Part shown: positions 1 to 8,282 of the stretch, piece after piece
Numbering within the stretch: the stretch's first letter is position 1
How the letters are laid out: each line of letters starts with the position of its first letter
Source of the DNA: Pseudomonas oryzihabitans NBRC 102199
Lineage (GTDB): Bacteria; Pseudomonadota; Gammaproteobacteria; Pseudomonadales; Pseudomonadaceae
Assembly: GCF_000730625.1 (NCBI RefSeq)
Contig: NZ_BBIT01000016.1
Coordinates: 37,993 to 101,992, forward strand
Length of the DNA stretch: 64,000 bases
Reading direction: 5' to 3'
Translations under genes and position numbers: made by a program
The notes under the pieces: generated by a model
What the model saw: the letters and a program-made list of their open reading frames with translations, nothing else
Databases searched by the model: none
Told to the model about the DNA's origin: nothing

Positions 1-550
1 CACCACGGGCGGTCAGCACCTTTTCGCCGCGGTATTCGTCGGCGCCGCGGGCGTCCCAGATGGCTAGGTCCTCGGCGCCCAGCCGGCTCTGCAGATAGGC
101 GCGGCTGGCGGTGGGCTCCTCGTGCAGGGTCAGGGCAACCGGCGCCCCGGCCGGCGCGGGCACCGCGGTGCTCAGCGGCAGGCCGGCGGCGATCCAGCCC
201 TGGCGGCCGCCGTTGAGGTAGTGATAGTGGCCGTGCCCGATGACATCGAGCAGCCAGATGAAGCGTCCGGCCCAACCGCCGCCTTCGTCGTCATAGACCA
301 CGTAGACGGCTTCGTCGCGCTGGCCCAGTTCGCCGAACAGCTGCTCCAGGTCCGCCTGGGCCGGCAGCAGGCCGGGCGCCGGCTTGCTGCCCAGCTGGGT
401 GCGGGCGGGCGCGACATGGCGCGCGCCGGGCAGATGGCCCTCGGCATAGTGGGCGGCGCTGCAGAGATCCACCAGGATGAGTTCGGGCGCATCCAGGCGC
501 GCCGCGAGATCGGCCGGTTCGATCACCAGGGGCAGGGCGGAAAAGGGCAT
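1..550 (-). CDS. rhdA: Thiosulfate:cyanide sulfurtransferase (rhodanese), 3' end off the window
   Basis: The gene starts at 550 on the minus strand and runs off the left edge, so only about 183 residues are seen. They begin MPFSALPLVIEPADLAARL and contain one full rhodanese fold (about 10-127, with YDDEGGGWAGRFIWLLD and YHYLNGG) and the start of the second (IWDARGADEYRGEK). The tandem arrangement and wording match Pseudomonas RhdA, which moves sulfane sulfur from thiosulfate to cyanide. The active-site cysteine lies in the missing C-terminal half, so catalytic competence cannot be judged. A GGGA stretch a few bases upstream of the ATG serves as ribosome site. The HDOD gene ends 59 bases upstream in the same direction. 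Confidence 0.9.
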   Translation of the reverse strand, partial: MPFSALPLVIEPADLAARLDAPELILVDLCSAAHYAEGHLPGARHVAPARTQLGSKPAPGLLPAQADLEQLFGELGQRDEAVYVVYDDEGGGWAGRFIWLLDVIGHGHYHYLNGGRQGWIAAGLPLSTAVPAPAGAPVALTLHEEPTASRAYLQSRLGAEDLAIWDARGADEYRGEKVLTARG

Positions 551-609
551 CGCGGATTTCCCGTCGGTCCGTAGCAAAGGTGAAGTGTACCGAGGTTGAC
601 CGGCCAGCG

Positions 610-2127
610 TCAGGTCGGTCGTACCCGCGGACGATTGGCGAAGGTGCCGATGGCGCGCTCGATGCAGGTGAAGGTCTTGTCCAGCGCCGCGGTCCGACGG
701 GGATCCGCCGGCTGCAGTTCGCTGTCCAGGATCGCCAGCAGCACCACCCGTTCGCCAAAGCCCAGACTGCGCAGCCAGAGCCGTTCGTTGCTGAACAGCC
801 GGCGCAGATCGGCGGGCAGGTGCGGCGCGAAACGCGCTCGGTTGCCGTCATCGATGCGCAACTGGCCGGGGCTGCCGAACAGCTTGGCCAGCAGCGGATG
901 GCTGGCGATGTCCAGTTGCAGGCCGGGGGCGTCGTCCAGGCCATGGTGCAGCTGGACATTGCCCTTCTGGCCGTTGCGATCCGGAGTCAGCAGCAGCAGC
1001 CGCGGCAGGCCGCAGGCCACCAGCGCCTGGCGGGCGCAATCGAACAGCTGGGGCAGGGTGGCGAAGGCGCTGGGCGTGTGCAGCAACTGCTCGCAGAGTC
1101 CGCGCCAGCGCTGCGCCTGACTCTCGCTGGCGACCTGGACCCGGGGCACCGGCTTGAGGCGCCGTTCGCCCGGCGGCCAGACCAGGCCTTCGGCCGGGTG
1201 CCAGAGGCCGGGTCGGGCATGGCGCTGGGCGTCCTGCACCGCCAGTTCGTGGCTGCGACTCTGCACCCGTGCCAGTGGCAGTTGCAGGTAGAGGGCGCTG
1301 AAGCGCTGCCAGCGCAGGGTGTGGGGACCGTCCCAGGCATGGTGGCTGGCCAGCGCCAGGCCGTTGGCCAGGAGGATGGTGTTGCCGGGATGGGTCAGCC
1401 AGCGCCGTAGCGTGGGGTCGTCGTCGAGGCGCTGCTGCTGTTCGAGGGGATCGTCGCCATGGGCGATGTGCAACGCCCTGACCAGTTGCCGGCGATCCTG
1501 GTCCAGCAGCCGATAGCCTTCGACGATCCACTCGGGCAGCTGCCAGTGACGGGCCAGCGCCTGGCACAGGCGGATCGCCGGCACGCCGAGCAGCTCGCGC
1601 TCGACCTTTATCGCCGGTTCGCCTTCGCCCAGCACCCGCCGCTCCCATTCCTCGAAGAGTTCCGGATAGCGGGTCGCCAGCGGCCAGAGCGGCGCCAGAA
1701 AGAGCAGGGCGGCCAGGCGGATGTCCGGCCACAGTCGCGCCAGGGGCACGCCGAACAGGCCCAGCCCTAGGGTCATGGCGTGCTGGCTGACCAGGCACAG
1801 CTGGCGCAGCGGACGCGGCAGGCGTTCCTCGGCCAGGGTCGGCTGGCGGGCGATCAGGTATTCCGCCGGGCCGAGTCCGACGCGGCCGAGCACGGCTTCC
1901 AGACTGGCGGCCGGATCGCCGAGGCTGGCATGGCCGCGATTGGCCTCGCGCAGCAGGGCCAGCGCCAGGGGGGGGGACTCGCAGAGCCGTTCGGCGATCT
2001 CATGCAACGCCAGACGGCCATCGGCCAGGGCGCGGCGCAGACGCTCCGCGGTGGCGGTGGCCACCGGCAGGCGCACGCCTTCCAGGTGTTTGACCCAGTC
2101 TTCGACGGTGTTCGGGCGGCTGGACAT
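610..2127 (-). CDS. HDOD domain signalling protein
   Basis: 505 residues, cytoplasmic. Residues about 20-210 resemble an HDOD domain (RLRRALADGRLALHEIAERLCESPPLALALLREANR at its start, then HAMTLGLGLFGVPLARLWPDIRLAALL), a catalytically inactive relative of HD phosphohydrolases found in signalling proteins. The C-terminal third (about 330-490) looks like a degenerate GAF-type sensor module but has no motif I can name. It is transcribed away from motAB, which starts 117 bases upstream. HDOD proteins often influence motility and second-messenger circuits, but no specific partner is visible here. Family call is fairly secure, role is not. Confidence 0.7.
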   Translation of the reverse strand: MSSRPNTVEDWVKHLEGVRLPVATATAERLRRALADGRLALHEIAERLCESPPLALALLREANRGHASLGDPAASLEAVLGRVGLGPAEYLIARQPTLAEERLPRPLRQLCLVSQHAMTLGLGLFGVPLARLWPDIRLAALLFLAPLWPLATRYPELFEEWERRVLGEGEPAIKVERELLGVPAIRLCQALARHWQLPEWIVEGYRLLDQDRRQLVRALHIAHGDDPLEQQQRLDDDPTLRRWLTHPGNTILLANGLALASHHAWDGPHTLRWQRFSALYLQLPLARVQSRSHELAVQDAQRHARPGLWHPAEGLVWPPGERRLKPVPRVQVASESQAQRWRGLCEQLLHTPSAFATLPQLFDCARQALVACGLPRLLLLTPDRNGQKGNVQLHHGLDDAPGLQLDIASHPLLAKLFGSPGQLRIDDGNRARFAPHLPADLRRLFSNERLWLRSLGFGERVVLLAILDSELQPADPRRTAALDKTFTCIERAIGTFANRPRVRPT

Positions 2128-2159
2128 ACGACGGTCGCCTTGAAATTTGATGAAAGGCC

Positions 2160-2186
2160 TTCAGTCCGGGGCGCCGGGTCCGATAA
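2160..2186 (+). promoter_or_regulatory. Possible FliA (sigma-28) promoter of motAB
   Basis: A TCCGATAA at 2179-2186 matches the flagellar -10 consensus GCCGATAA in 7 of 8 positions. A weaker -35 (TTCAGTCC, 2160-2167; consensus TAAAGTTT) lies at the expected spacing of 11 bases. It is 58 bases upstream of the motA ATG and points into it. The -35 is poor, so this is only a candidate. Confidence 0.35.
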
Positions 2187-2244
2187 AGGGGGCGTGAGGG
2201 TGATTCCCCGGCTCAATTTTCCTTAGCACACAGTATTCCCAACC

Positions 2245-3096
2245 ATGGCAAAAATCATCGGCATCATCGTGATATTCGCGTCGGTCCTCGGCGGCTACAT
2301 CCTCGCGCATGGCAAGATCGCTGCGATCATCCAGCCGCTCGAGGTTCTGATCATCGGCGGTGCCGCCCTGGGGGCCTTCCTGCAGGCCAACCCGGGCAGC
2401 ACCTTCATGCAGGTGTTCAAGAAGTCGCTGAAGATGTTTGGCAATCGCTTCACCCACGCCTTCTACCTGGACGTGCTGAAGCTGCTCTACGAGATCCTCA
2501 ACAAGAGCCGGCGCGAGGGCATGATGTCCATCGAGGCGGACGTCGAGGACCCCAAGGCCAGTCCGATCTTCAGCAAGTACCCGAACATCCTCAAGGATGA
2601 GCGGATGACCGCCTACGTCGCCGACTACCTGCGACTGATGTCCTCCGGCAACATGGCCCCCCACGAGCTGGAAGGCCTGTTCGACATGGAACTGGCCGGC
2701 ATCAAGGAAGAGCTGGAGCATCCGTCCCACGCGGTATCGCGGGTCGCTGACGGCCTGCCCGGCTTCGGCATCGTCGCCGCGGTACTGGGCATCGTGATCA
2801 CCATGGGCATGCTCGGCGAGGGCGACCAGGCGGCCATCGGTGGCCACGTGGGTGCGGCCCTGGTGGGGACCTTTCTCGGTATTCTCGCGGCCTACGGCTT
2901 CTTCGGACCGCTGGCGACCTGCCTGGAGCACGACGCCAAGGAAGAACTCAATGTGCTGGAGGCCATCAAGGCCTGCCTGGTCGCCGCTGCCAGCGGCATG
3001 CCGCCCACCGTCGCCGTGGAATTCGGTCGCAAGGTGCTGTTCCCGGCGCACCGGCCGTCCTTCAGTGAACTCGAGCAGGCGATGCGGGGCAGCTGA
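2245..3096 (+). CDS. motA: Flagellar motor stator protein MotA
   Basis: 283 residues, the usual length for Pseudomonas MotA. Four hydrophobic segments are visible: two near the N-terminus (IIGIIVIFASVLGGYILA, LIIGGAALGAFLQA) and two after residue 165 (GFGIVAAVLGIVITMGMLG and GTFLGILAAYGFFGPLA), separated by the large charged cytoplasmic loop that contacts FliG. With MotB it forms the H+-conducting stator of the flagellar motor in the inner membrane. The stop codon shares one base with the motB start (TGATG), so the pair is translationally coupled. Start ATG is the only reasonable one. Confidence 0.97.
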   Translation: MAKIIGIIVIFASVLGGYILAHGKIAAIIQPLEVLIIGGAALGAFLQANPGSTFMQVFKKSLKMFGNRFTHAFYLDVLKLLYEILNKSRREGMMSIEADVEDPKASPIFSKYPNILKDERMTAYVADYLRLMSSGNMAPHELEGLFDMELAGIKEELEHPSHAVSRVADGLPGFGIVAAVLGIVITMGMLGEGDQAAIGGHVGAALVGTFLGILAAYGFFGPLATCLEHDAKEELNVLEAIKACLVAAASGMPPTVAVEFGRKVLFPAHRPSFSELEQAMRGS

Positions 3097-4256
3097 TGGA
3101 CAACAACCAGCCGATCATCGTCAAGCGCGTCAAAAAGAGCGCCGCCGGCCACCACGGCGGCGCCTGGAAGATCGCCTTCGCCGACTTCGCCACCGCCATG
3201 ATGGCGTTCTTCCTGGTGCTCTGGCTGATGTCCTCGGCCACCCCGGAACAGAAGAAGGCCATCGCCGGCTACTTCCAGGATCCGATCGGCTTCACCGAAA
3301 GCGCCAGCCCCTATGTCATCGACCTGGGCGGTACGCCGACGCCGGCGCCCGACCGCACCCTGAATCCCGAGATCCAGGCCCAGCCGGATTCGACCCAGAA
3401 CAAGGTCAACCCGGACATGGAGGAGCGCGCCGACCCCAACGATTCCAACCGGGTGCAGCCCGATCCGACCCAGTCGCCGGACAGTTCGCCGGATCGCCAG
3501 CCGAATGCGGCGGCGCAGAAGGATCAGAACCAGCAGGCCCAGAAGATGGATGCCAGCCAGGCGGAAAAGATCGCCGAGCAGGTCGACAAGGAGCGCCTGG
3601 AGCTGTTGCTGCAGGAGCTGCAGAACAAGATCGAGCAGAATCCGGAACTGCAGAAGTTCAAGGACCAGATCCTGCTGGAAATCACCCAGGACGGCCTGCG
3701 CATCCAGATCGTCGATGCCGAGAACCGGCCGATGTTCGACTCCGGCAGTCCGCGGCTGAAGTCCTATTTCGAGGACATCCTGCTGGCCATGGCCGACACC
3801 ATTCGCCAAGTGCCGAACAAGATCAGCATCAGCGGCCATACCGATGCGGCGCGCTACAACGGCAAGGGTGACTTCAGCAACTGGGAGCTGTCCGCCGGTC
3901 GCGCCAACGCCGCACGCCGGGCGCTGATCGCCGGTGGCTATCCGGAAGAGCAGGTGGCGCGGATCGTCGGCTATGCCTCCTCGGCCCCCTTCGATCGCGA
4001 GCATCCGCTCAATCCGGTCAACCGCCGCATCGACATCATCGTGCTGACCAAGAAGGCCCAGCAGGCCATCGAGGGACGCGCCGGCGGCAACCAGGCACCC
4101 AAGCCCGCGGCCGGCGCCGCCCCGGCGGCGAGCCGGAGCGGGGTCTCCAGCGGTGGCGTCAGCGCCACCGGTAACCTGGCGCAACCCATCAACAACGCGG
4201 CCTTCAAGCAGCAGATCAATGCCTTCGATGCGGGTGTCATCCAGAGCAAGCCCTGA
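3096..4256 (+). CDS. motB: Flagellar motor stator protein MotB, long linker
   Basis: 386 residues. The N-terminus carries the single transmembrane helix with the proton-accepting aspartate (KIAFADFATAMMAFFLVLWLM, Asp30). The C-terminal OmpA-like peptidoglycan-binding domain is clear (SISGHTDAARYNGKGD, NRRIDIIVL). Between them, roughly residues 80-165, is a proline-, glutamine- and asparagine-rich stretch that makes this protein longer than the MotB proteins I remember (about 308 in E. coli, about 347 in P. aeruginosa). A tail rich in Ala, Gly and Ser follows the OmpA domain. MotB anchors the stator to the cell wall. Cotranscribed with motA by a one-base overlap. Confidence 0.96.
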   Translation: MDNNQPIIVKRVKKSAAGHHGGAWKIAFADFATAMMAFFLVLWLMSSATPEQKKAIAGYFQDPIGFTESASPYVIDLGGTPTPAPDRTLNPEIQAQPDSTQNKVNPDMEERADPNDSNRVQPDPTQSPDSSPDRQPNAAAQKDQNQQAQKMDASQAEKIAEQVDKERLELLLQELQNKIEQNPELQKFKDQILLEITQDGLRIQIVDAENRPMFDSGSPRLKSYFEDILLAMADTIRQVPNKISISGHTDAARYNGKGDFSNWELSAGRANAARRALIAGGYPEEQVARIVGYASSAPFDREHPLNPVNRRIDIIVLTKKAQQAIEGRAGGNQAPKPAAGAAPAASRSGVSSGGVSATGNLAQPINNAAFKQQINAFDAGVIQSKP

Positions 4257-4419
4257 ACGGTCGCGCTGATAGATAGGAAAATTCGCTGCTAGCGTTCGGT
4301 TTTTTCGTCCGTTGACGTGAAGACGGCTGGTTAAGCTGCAGGGGTTTCATGACGGATCGGGCACCTTGCGCCCTCGTGCGCGGTCTCCCGATCTCCGATT
4401 CCCTTGCAGGAGCCTTCCG

Positions 4420-5019
4420 ATGAGCAACGCCTTTATCGACACCATCAAGCGCCGCCGCAGCCAGTACGCGCTGGGCAAAAATCTGCCGCTGGCCCAGGAC
4501 CAGGTCACCGCGCTGATCCAGGAGGCCGTCAAGCTGTCGCCCTCCGCCTTCAATTCGCAGAGTTCGCGCGCGGTGATCCTGTTCGGCGCCGAGAGCGACA
4601 AGTTCTGGGGCTTCGTCATGCAGGCGCTGCGGCAGATCGTGCCGGCCGACGCCTTCGCCGCCACCGAAGGCAAGATCAACAGCTTCGCCGCCGGTGCCGG
4701 CACTGTGCTGTTCTACGAGGATCGGCATGTGGTTGCCGGCCTGCAGGACAAGTATCCGGCCTACGCCGACAACTTCCCGATCTGGTCGGAGCAGGCCAGC
4801 GGTATCGCCCAGTTCTCGGTGTGGACGGCCCTGGCCAATGCCGGTATCGGCGCCAGCCTGCAGCACTACAATCCGCTGCCCGACGCCCTGGCCGCCGCCG
4901 AGTGGAAGCTGCCGGAGACCTGGCACCTGCGCGCCCAGATGCCCTTCGGCTCCAACGAAGGCGACTTCCCCGAGAAGGGCTTCATGGACGACGCCGAGCG
5001 CTTCCGCGTCTTTGGCTGA
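4420..5019 (+). CDS. Nitroreductase family protein (Frm2/CinD-like)
   Basis: 199 residues starting at MSNAFIDTIKRRRSQYALGKN, behind a GCAGGA ribosome site; longer upstream starts lack one. The order of motifs (IKRRRS near the N-terminus, SPSAFNSQSSRAVILFG at about 40-57, and SIW-type dimer helix with QFSVWTALANAGIGASLQHYNP near 130-150) is that of the compact FMN-dependent nitroreductases related to yeast Frm2 and lactococcal CinD. Such enzymes reduce nitroaromatics or quinones with NAD(P)H; the physiological substrate is unknown. It sits alone between motB and a bidirectional terminator, at a point where PAO1 (from memory) has motB and rsgA adjacent. Confidence 0.85.
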   Translation: MSNAFIDTIKRRRSQYALGKNLPLAQDQVTALIQEAVKLSPSAFNSQSSRAVILFGAESDKFWGFVMQALRQIVPADAFAATEGKINSFAAGAGTVLFYEDRHVVAGLQDKYPAYADNFPIWSEQASGIAQFSVWTALANAGIGASLQHYNPLPDALAAAEWKLPETWHLRAQMPFGSNEGDFPEKGFMDDAERFRVFG

Positions 5020-5034
5020 TGGTCCTCGACTGAT

Positions 5035-5069
5035 AGAGCAAAACGCCGGGCTTGCCCGGCGTTTTGCTT
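5035..5069. terminator. Bidirectional rho-independent terminator
   Basis: GCAAAACGCCGGGC and its exact inverse GCCCGGCGTTTTGC face each other around two bases, giving a perfect GC stem flanked by A and T runs. It lies between the convergent nitroreductase and rsgA genes and can end transcripts from both sides; the rsgA stop codon overlaps its edge. Confidence 0.9.
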
Positions 5070-6090
5070 AGTAGCGCGACTCGCCTTCGAGGCTGGCCAG
5101 GATATGCCGGTAACTGGCCATCCGCTGCGGATGGATGTCACCGCGCTCCAGGGCAGCGAGCAGGGCGCAACCGGGCTCCCGCTCATGCTTGCAGTCGCGG
5201 AAACGGCAGTGGCCCAGGTAGTCGCCGAATTCCTTGAAGCCAGCTTCGACATCATCACGGCTGACGTGACTGAGGCCGAATTCGCGGATGCCGGGCGAGT
5301 CGATCAGGTCGCCGCCGTCGGGAAAGTGGAAGAGCCGGGCGGTGGTAGTGGTGTGGGTGCCCTTGTTGGTCAGCTCGGACAGCGGGCCGACGCGGGTATC
5401 GACGCCCGGCAGCAGGGCATTCACCAGCGACGACTTGCCCACCCCGGACTGACCGACGAAGACACTGACGTGCTCGTCCAGGGCACTCTTGAGCTGGTCC
5501 ATGCTCAGGCCATTGTGGGCCGAGACCTCCAGCAGCGGATAGTCCAGTTCGCGGTAGATGCCCAGCAGGTCGTCCAGCGCCGGGCCGTTGTGCTCGTCGA
5601 TCAGGTCGGCCTTGTTGAGCAGCAGCAGCGGCTGGATGCCGGCGTGCTCGGCGGCCACCAGGTAGCGGTCGATGAGGTTGGCGTGGGGCGTGGGCAGCGG
5701 GGCGAAGACGATCACCAGGCGGTCGACGTTGGCCGCCACCGGCTTGAGCAGGCCGCGCATGTCCGGCCGGCAGATTTCCGAGCGGCGCGGCAGCTGGGCG
5801 ACGATGACGCCATTGCCCTGGAGGCTGGCGCGAAACACCACCCGGTCGCCGGTGACCAGGGTCGGCAGGTTGGCACGCAGGTGACAGCGCTGCAGCTGGC
5901 CGTCGTCATCCTCGACCTCCACTTGAACGCCGAAGTGGGCGATCACCAGGCCCTGTTGCTCCGGGCCCAGGTCGCCGCCTTCGAGCTCGTCGATCAGCTT
6001 GGATTCGCGCTTTTCCGCGCGGGCGGCGCGTTCGGTCTGGATTTTCTCGATCCGCCAGCTCTGGCGACGGGTCAGGTGGCGTTTGGCCAT
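5068..6090 (-). CDS. rsgA: Ribosome small subunit-dependent GTPase RsgA
   Basis: 340 residues from the ATG at 6090 ([10 protein letters not shown]); an in-frame longer version is unlikely because it reaches into the divergent gene. An N-terminal OB-fold region is followed by a circularly permuted GTPase: NKADL (G4) precedes [12 protein letters not shown] (P-loop) and DSPGIREFG (G3). A C-terminal zinc knuckle ([14 protein letters not shown]) completes the RsgA signature. The protein tests late 30S subunits and promotes release of RbfA during ribosome maturation. It diverges from the methyltransferase gene 94 bases upstream. Confidence 0.96.
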   Translation of the reverse strand: MAKRHLTRRQSWRIEKIQTERAARAEKRESKLIDELEGGDLGPEQQGLVIAHFGVQVEVEDDDGQLQRCHLRANLPTLVTGDRVVFRASLQGNGVIVAQLPRRSEICRPDMRGLLKPVAANVDRLVIVFAPLPTPHANLIDRYLVAAEHAGIQPLLLLNKADLIDEHNGPALDDLLGIYRELDYPLLEVSAHNGLSMDQLKSALDEHVSVFVGQSGVGKSSLVNALLPGVDTRVGPLSELTNKGTHTTTTARLFHFPDGGDLIDSPGIREFGLSHVSRDDVEAGFKEFGDYLGHCRFRDCKHEREPGCALLAALERGDIHPQRMASYRHILASLEGESRY

Positions 6091-6184
6091 GGGATGTCCG
6101 CGGGTTTCAGGACCGCTGAGTCTAGCATTGGCCGCCTCCCCCGGATTACCTAAACTTGGCGTACCTCGTCGCTTCGGAGCCCCC

Positions 6185-6955
6185 ATGCTGGCCCATCTCG
6201 CCTCGCGCTATCCGCTGTTGCTGGCCGTGCTGGTGCAACTGGCCGCCCTGGTGGTCGCCGTCGTCGGCATCCGCCTGTGGGCCAGCTTCGCCGGCCAGCG
6301 CCCCTCGCTGCTGGCGCTGGTCTGCCTGCAGGCGGTACTGGCGGCCCTGCTGGGCGAGTTGCTGGGACTCGCCCGCTGGTGGGTCTTCATCAATCTGCTG
6401 TTCGCCCCGGCGCTCTATCTGGTCAGCGGTCGCGGGCTCTCGGCGGGCATCGCCGCGCTCGGCTTCCTGCTGCTCCTGCTGCTGAACTGGAACAGCCTGC
6501 GCGAGCGGGTACCGCTCTATCTCACCGGCCGCCAGACCCGCGAACGGCTGGCCGAACTGCTCGCCGAGCGCGAGCCGACCTTTCGCTTCGTCGACCTGGG
6601 CTGCGGCCTGGGCGATACCCTGGTCGATCTGTCCCGGCGCTTTCCGCAGGCCACCTTCGTCGGCGTGGAGACGGCGCCGCTGAGCTTCGCCCTGGCCTGG
6701 CTGCGCTGCCTGCCGCGGCGCAATTGCCAAGTGCGCTATCGCGATCTCTGGCGGGTGGAGCTGGGCGAGTTCGACGTCGTCTACTGCTTTCTCTCGCCGG
6801 CGCCCATGCCACGCCTGGGCGACAAGGCCCGCACGGAGCAGCGCGCCGGCAGCTGGCTGATTAGCAACACCTTCGAGATTCCCGGCCAGCCCGCGGATCG
6901 GGTGCTGGAGGTAGGGGACCTGCGCGGCAGCCGGCTGCTGCTCTGGCATCGTTAG
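6185..6955 (+). CDS. Membrane-anchored class I SAM methyltransferase
   Basis: 256 residues. The first 110 are very hydrophobic, with about three to four transmembrane segments ([72 protein letters not shown]). The rest is a small Rossmann methyltransferase with motif [13 protein letters not shown] (about 135-145), [17 protein letters not shown] and the catalytic-side strand [16 protein letters not shown]. The methylated substrate is unknown; the anchor suggests a membrane-associated target such as a lipid or quinone. It reads towards orn, 50 bases downstream, and diverges from rsgA. Confidence 0.8.
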   Translation: MLAHLASRYPLLLAVLVQLAALVVAVVGIRLWASFAGQRPSLLALVCLQAVLAALLGELLGLARWWVFINLLFAPALYLVSGRGLSAGIAALGFLLLLLLNWNSLRERVPLYLTGRQTRERLAELLAEREPTFRFVDLGCGLGDTLVDLSRRFPQATFVGVETAPLSFALAWLRCLPRRNCQVRYRDLWRVELGEFDVVYCFLSPAPMPRLGDKARTEQRAGSWLISNTFEIPGQPADRVLEVGDLRGSRLLLWHR

Positions 6956-7005
6956 GTGCGCGGCAGGCGCGCTGCTACACTGGTGCCATCATCAAGGAGT
7001 TCACC

Positions 7006-7554
7006 ATGACCGCCCCCAATCCTCAGCACCTGATCTGGATCGACCTGGAAATGACCGGCCTGGATCCAGATCGGGACGTGATCATCGAGATGGCCACCAT
7101 CGTCACCGACAGCGATCTCAATGTGCTGGCCGAGGGCCCGGTACTGGCCATCCACCAGTCGGACGAGATCCTGGCCGGCATGGACGAGTGGAATACCCGT
7201 CAGCACGGCGGCTCGGGCCTGACCCAGCGGGTACGCGAGAGCACCGTCGACACCGCCCAGGCCGAGGCCCTGACCCTGGAGTTCCTGCGTCAATGGGTGC
7301 CCAAGGGCAAATCGCCGATCTGCGGCAACAGCATCTGCCAGGACCGGCGCTTCCTCTATCGCCGCATGCCGGAGCTGGAAGCCTACTTCCACTACCGCAA
7401 CCTGGACGTCTCCACCCTCAAGGAACTGGCCGCGCGCTGGGCACCCCATGTGCGTGACGGCGTGAAGAAGAGCGGCAGCCACCTGGCGCTGGACGACATC
7501 CGCGATTCCATCGCCGAGCTGCGTCACTACCGCGAGCACTTCATCAAGGTCTGA
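7006..7554 (+). CDS. orn: Oligoribonuclease
   Basis: 182 residues, full length. DEDDh 3'-5' exonuclease with ExoI motif [11 protein letters not shown] (Asp13, Glu15), the central [18 protein letters not shown], and the C-terminal [12 protein letters not shown] carrying the catalytic His and Asp. It degrades 2-5 nt RNAs and pGpG, the product of cyclic-di-GMP hydrolysis, so it terminates c-di-GMP signalling in Pseudomonas. AAGGAG lies 7 bases before the ATG. An extended -10 (TGCTACACT, 6973-6981) just upstream may give it its own promoter. Confidence 0.97.
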   Translation: MTAPNPQHLIWIDLEMTGLDPDRDVIIEMATIVTDSDLNVLAEGPVLAIHQSDEILAGMDEWNTRQHGGSGLTQRVRESTVDTAQAEALTLEFLRQWVPKGKSPICGNSICQDRRFLYRRMPELEAYFHYRNLDVSTLKELAARWAPHVRDGVKKSGSHLALDDIRDSIAELRHYREHFIKV

Positions 7555-7567
7555 CGGCCACCCGTCG

Positions 7568-8185
7568 GTGCTGCTGTCCATCCTCTACCTGGTCGCCATC
7601 ACCGCCGAAGCCATGACCGGCGCCCTGTCCGCGGGGCGCCGCGGCATGGACCTGTTCGGCGTGGCGCTGATCGCCAGCGTCACCGCCCTGGGCGGCGGCT
7701 CGGTGCGCGATGTGCTGCTGGGGCACTATCCGCTGGGCTGGGTAAAGCACCCGGAGTACCTCGCGCTCACCGTCGGCGCGGGCCTCGCCACCGTGGCCAT
7801 CGCGCGGGTCATGCGCTATCTGCGCCGGTTGTTCCTGGTGCTCGACGCCCTGGGCCTGGTGGCCTTTACCGTGATCGGCTGCCAGGTGGCCCTGGAAATG
7901 GGCCTGAGTCCGGCCATCGTCATCGTCAGCGGCACCCTGACCGGCACCTGCGGCGGCATCCTGCGCGACATCCTCTGCAACGACGTACCCCTGATCCTCA
8001 GGCGCGAGCTCTATGCCAGCGTGGCGGTACTCTCCGCCGGCTGCTACCTGCTCTGCCGCCCGTGGCTCGGCGAAGAGCAGGCACTGCTCATCACCCTGGC
8101 CGCGGGGCTGCTGCTGCGCCTGCTGGCGCTGAGATTCAACTGGCAGATGCCGACCTTCACCTATCCGGACGATCCCCACGGCTAA
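7568..8185 (+). CDS. TRIC-type cation channel family protein (UPF0126)
   Basis: 205 residues with about seven hydrophobic segments and the two related halves typical of the bacterial TRIC/YadS family: GALSAGRRGMDLFGVALIASVTALGGGSVRDVLLG and later GLSPAIVIVSGTLTGTCGGILRDILCND. The glycine-rich GGGSVRD and GGILRD motifs mark the ion path of this family of inner membrane monovalent cation channels. The likely start is GTG at 7568, 13 bases after orn stops; no strong ribosome site is seen, which suggests coupling to orn. Confidence 0.85.
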   Translation: MLLSILYLVAITAEAMTGALSAGRRGMDLFGVALIASVTALGGGSVRDVLLGHYPLGWVKHPEYLALTVGAGLATVAIARVMRYLRRLFLVLDALGLVAFTVIGCQVALEMGLSPAIVIVSGTLTGTCGGILRDILCNDVPLILRRELYASVAVLSAGCYLLCRPWLGEEQALLITLAAGLLLRLLALRFNWQMPTFTYPDDPHG

Positions 8186-8263
8186 GGCCATGACGATTTG
8201 CACGGTATCGCGCTGAAAGGCTTGTCCTAGAGCCTTTTGTGCGGCATTTTTCAGGCCCCAGTT

Positions 8264-8281
8264 ACCGATAGGGAGATCGGT
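8264..8281 (+). promoter_or_regulatory. Shine-Dalgarno hairpin with RsmA/CsrA-type loop
   Basis: ACCGAT (8264-8269) and ATCGGT (8276-8281) are exact inverse repeats around the hexaloop AGGGAG, which is also the ribosome binding site of the next gene. The stem ends one base before the ATG. A hexaloop of form A-N-GGA-N on a short stem, overlapping the Shine-Dalgarno, is the classic binding site of RsmA/CsrA translational repressors. Structure is read from the sequence; repression by RsmA is inferred. Confidence 0.55.
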
Positions 8282-8282
8282 C

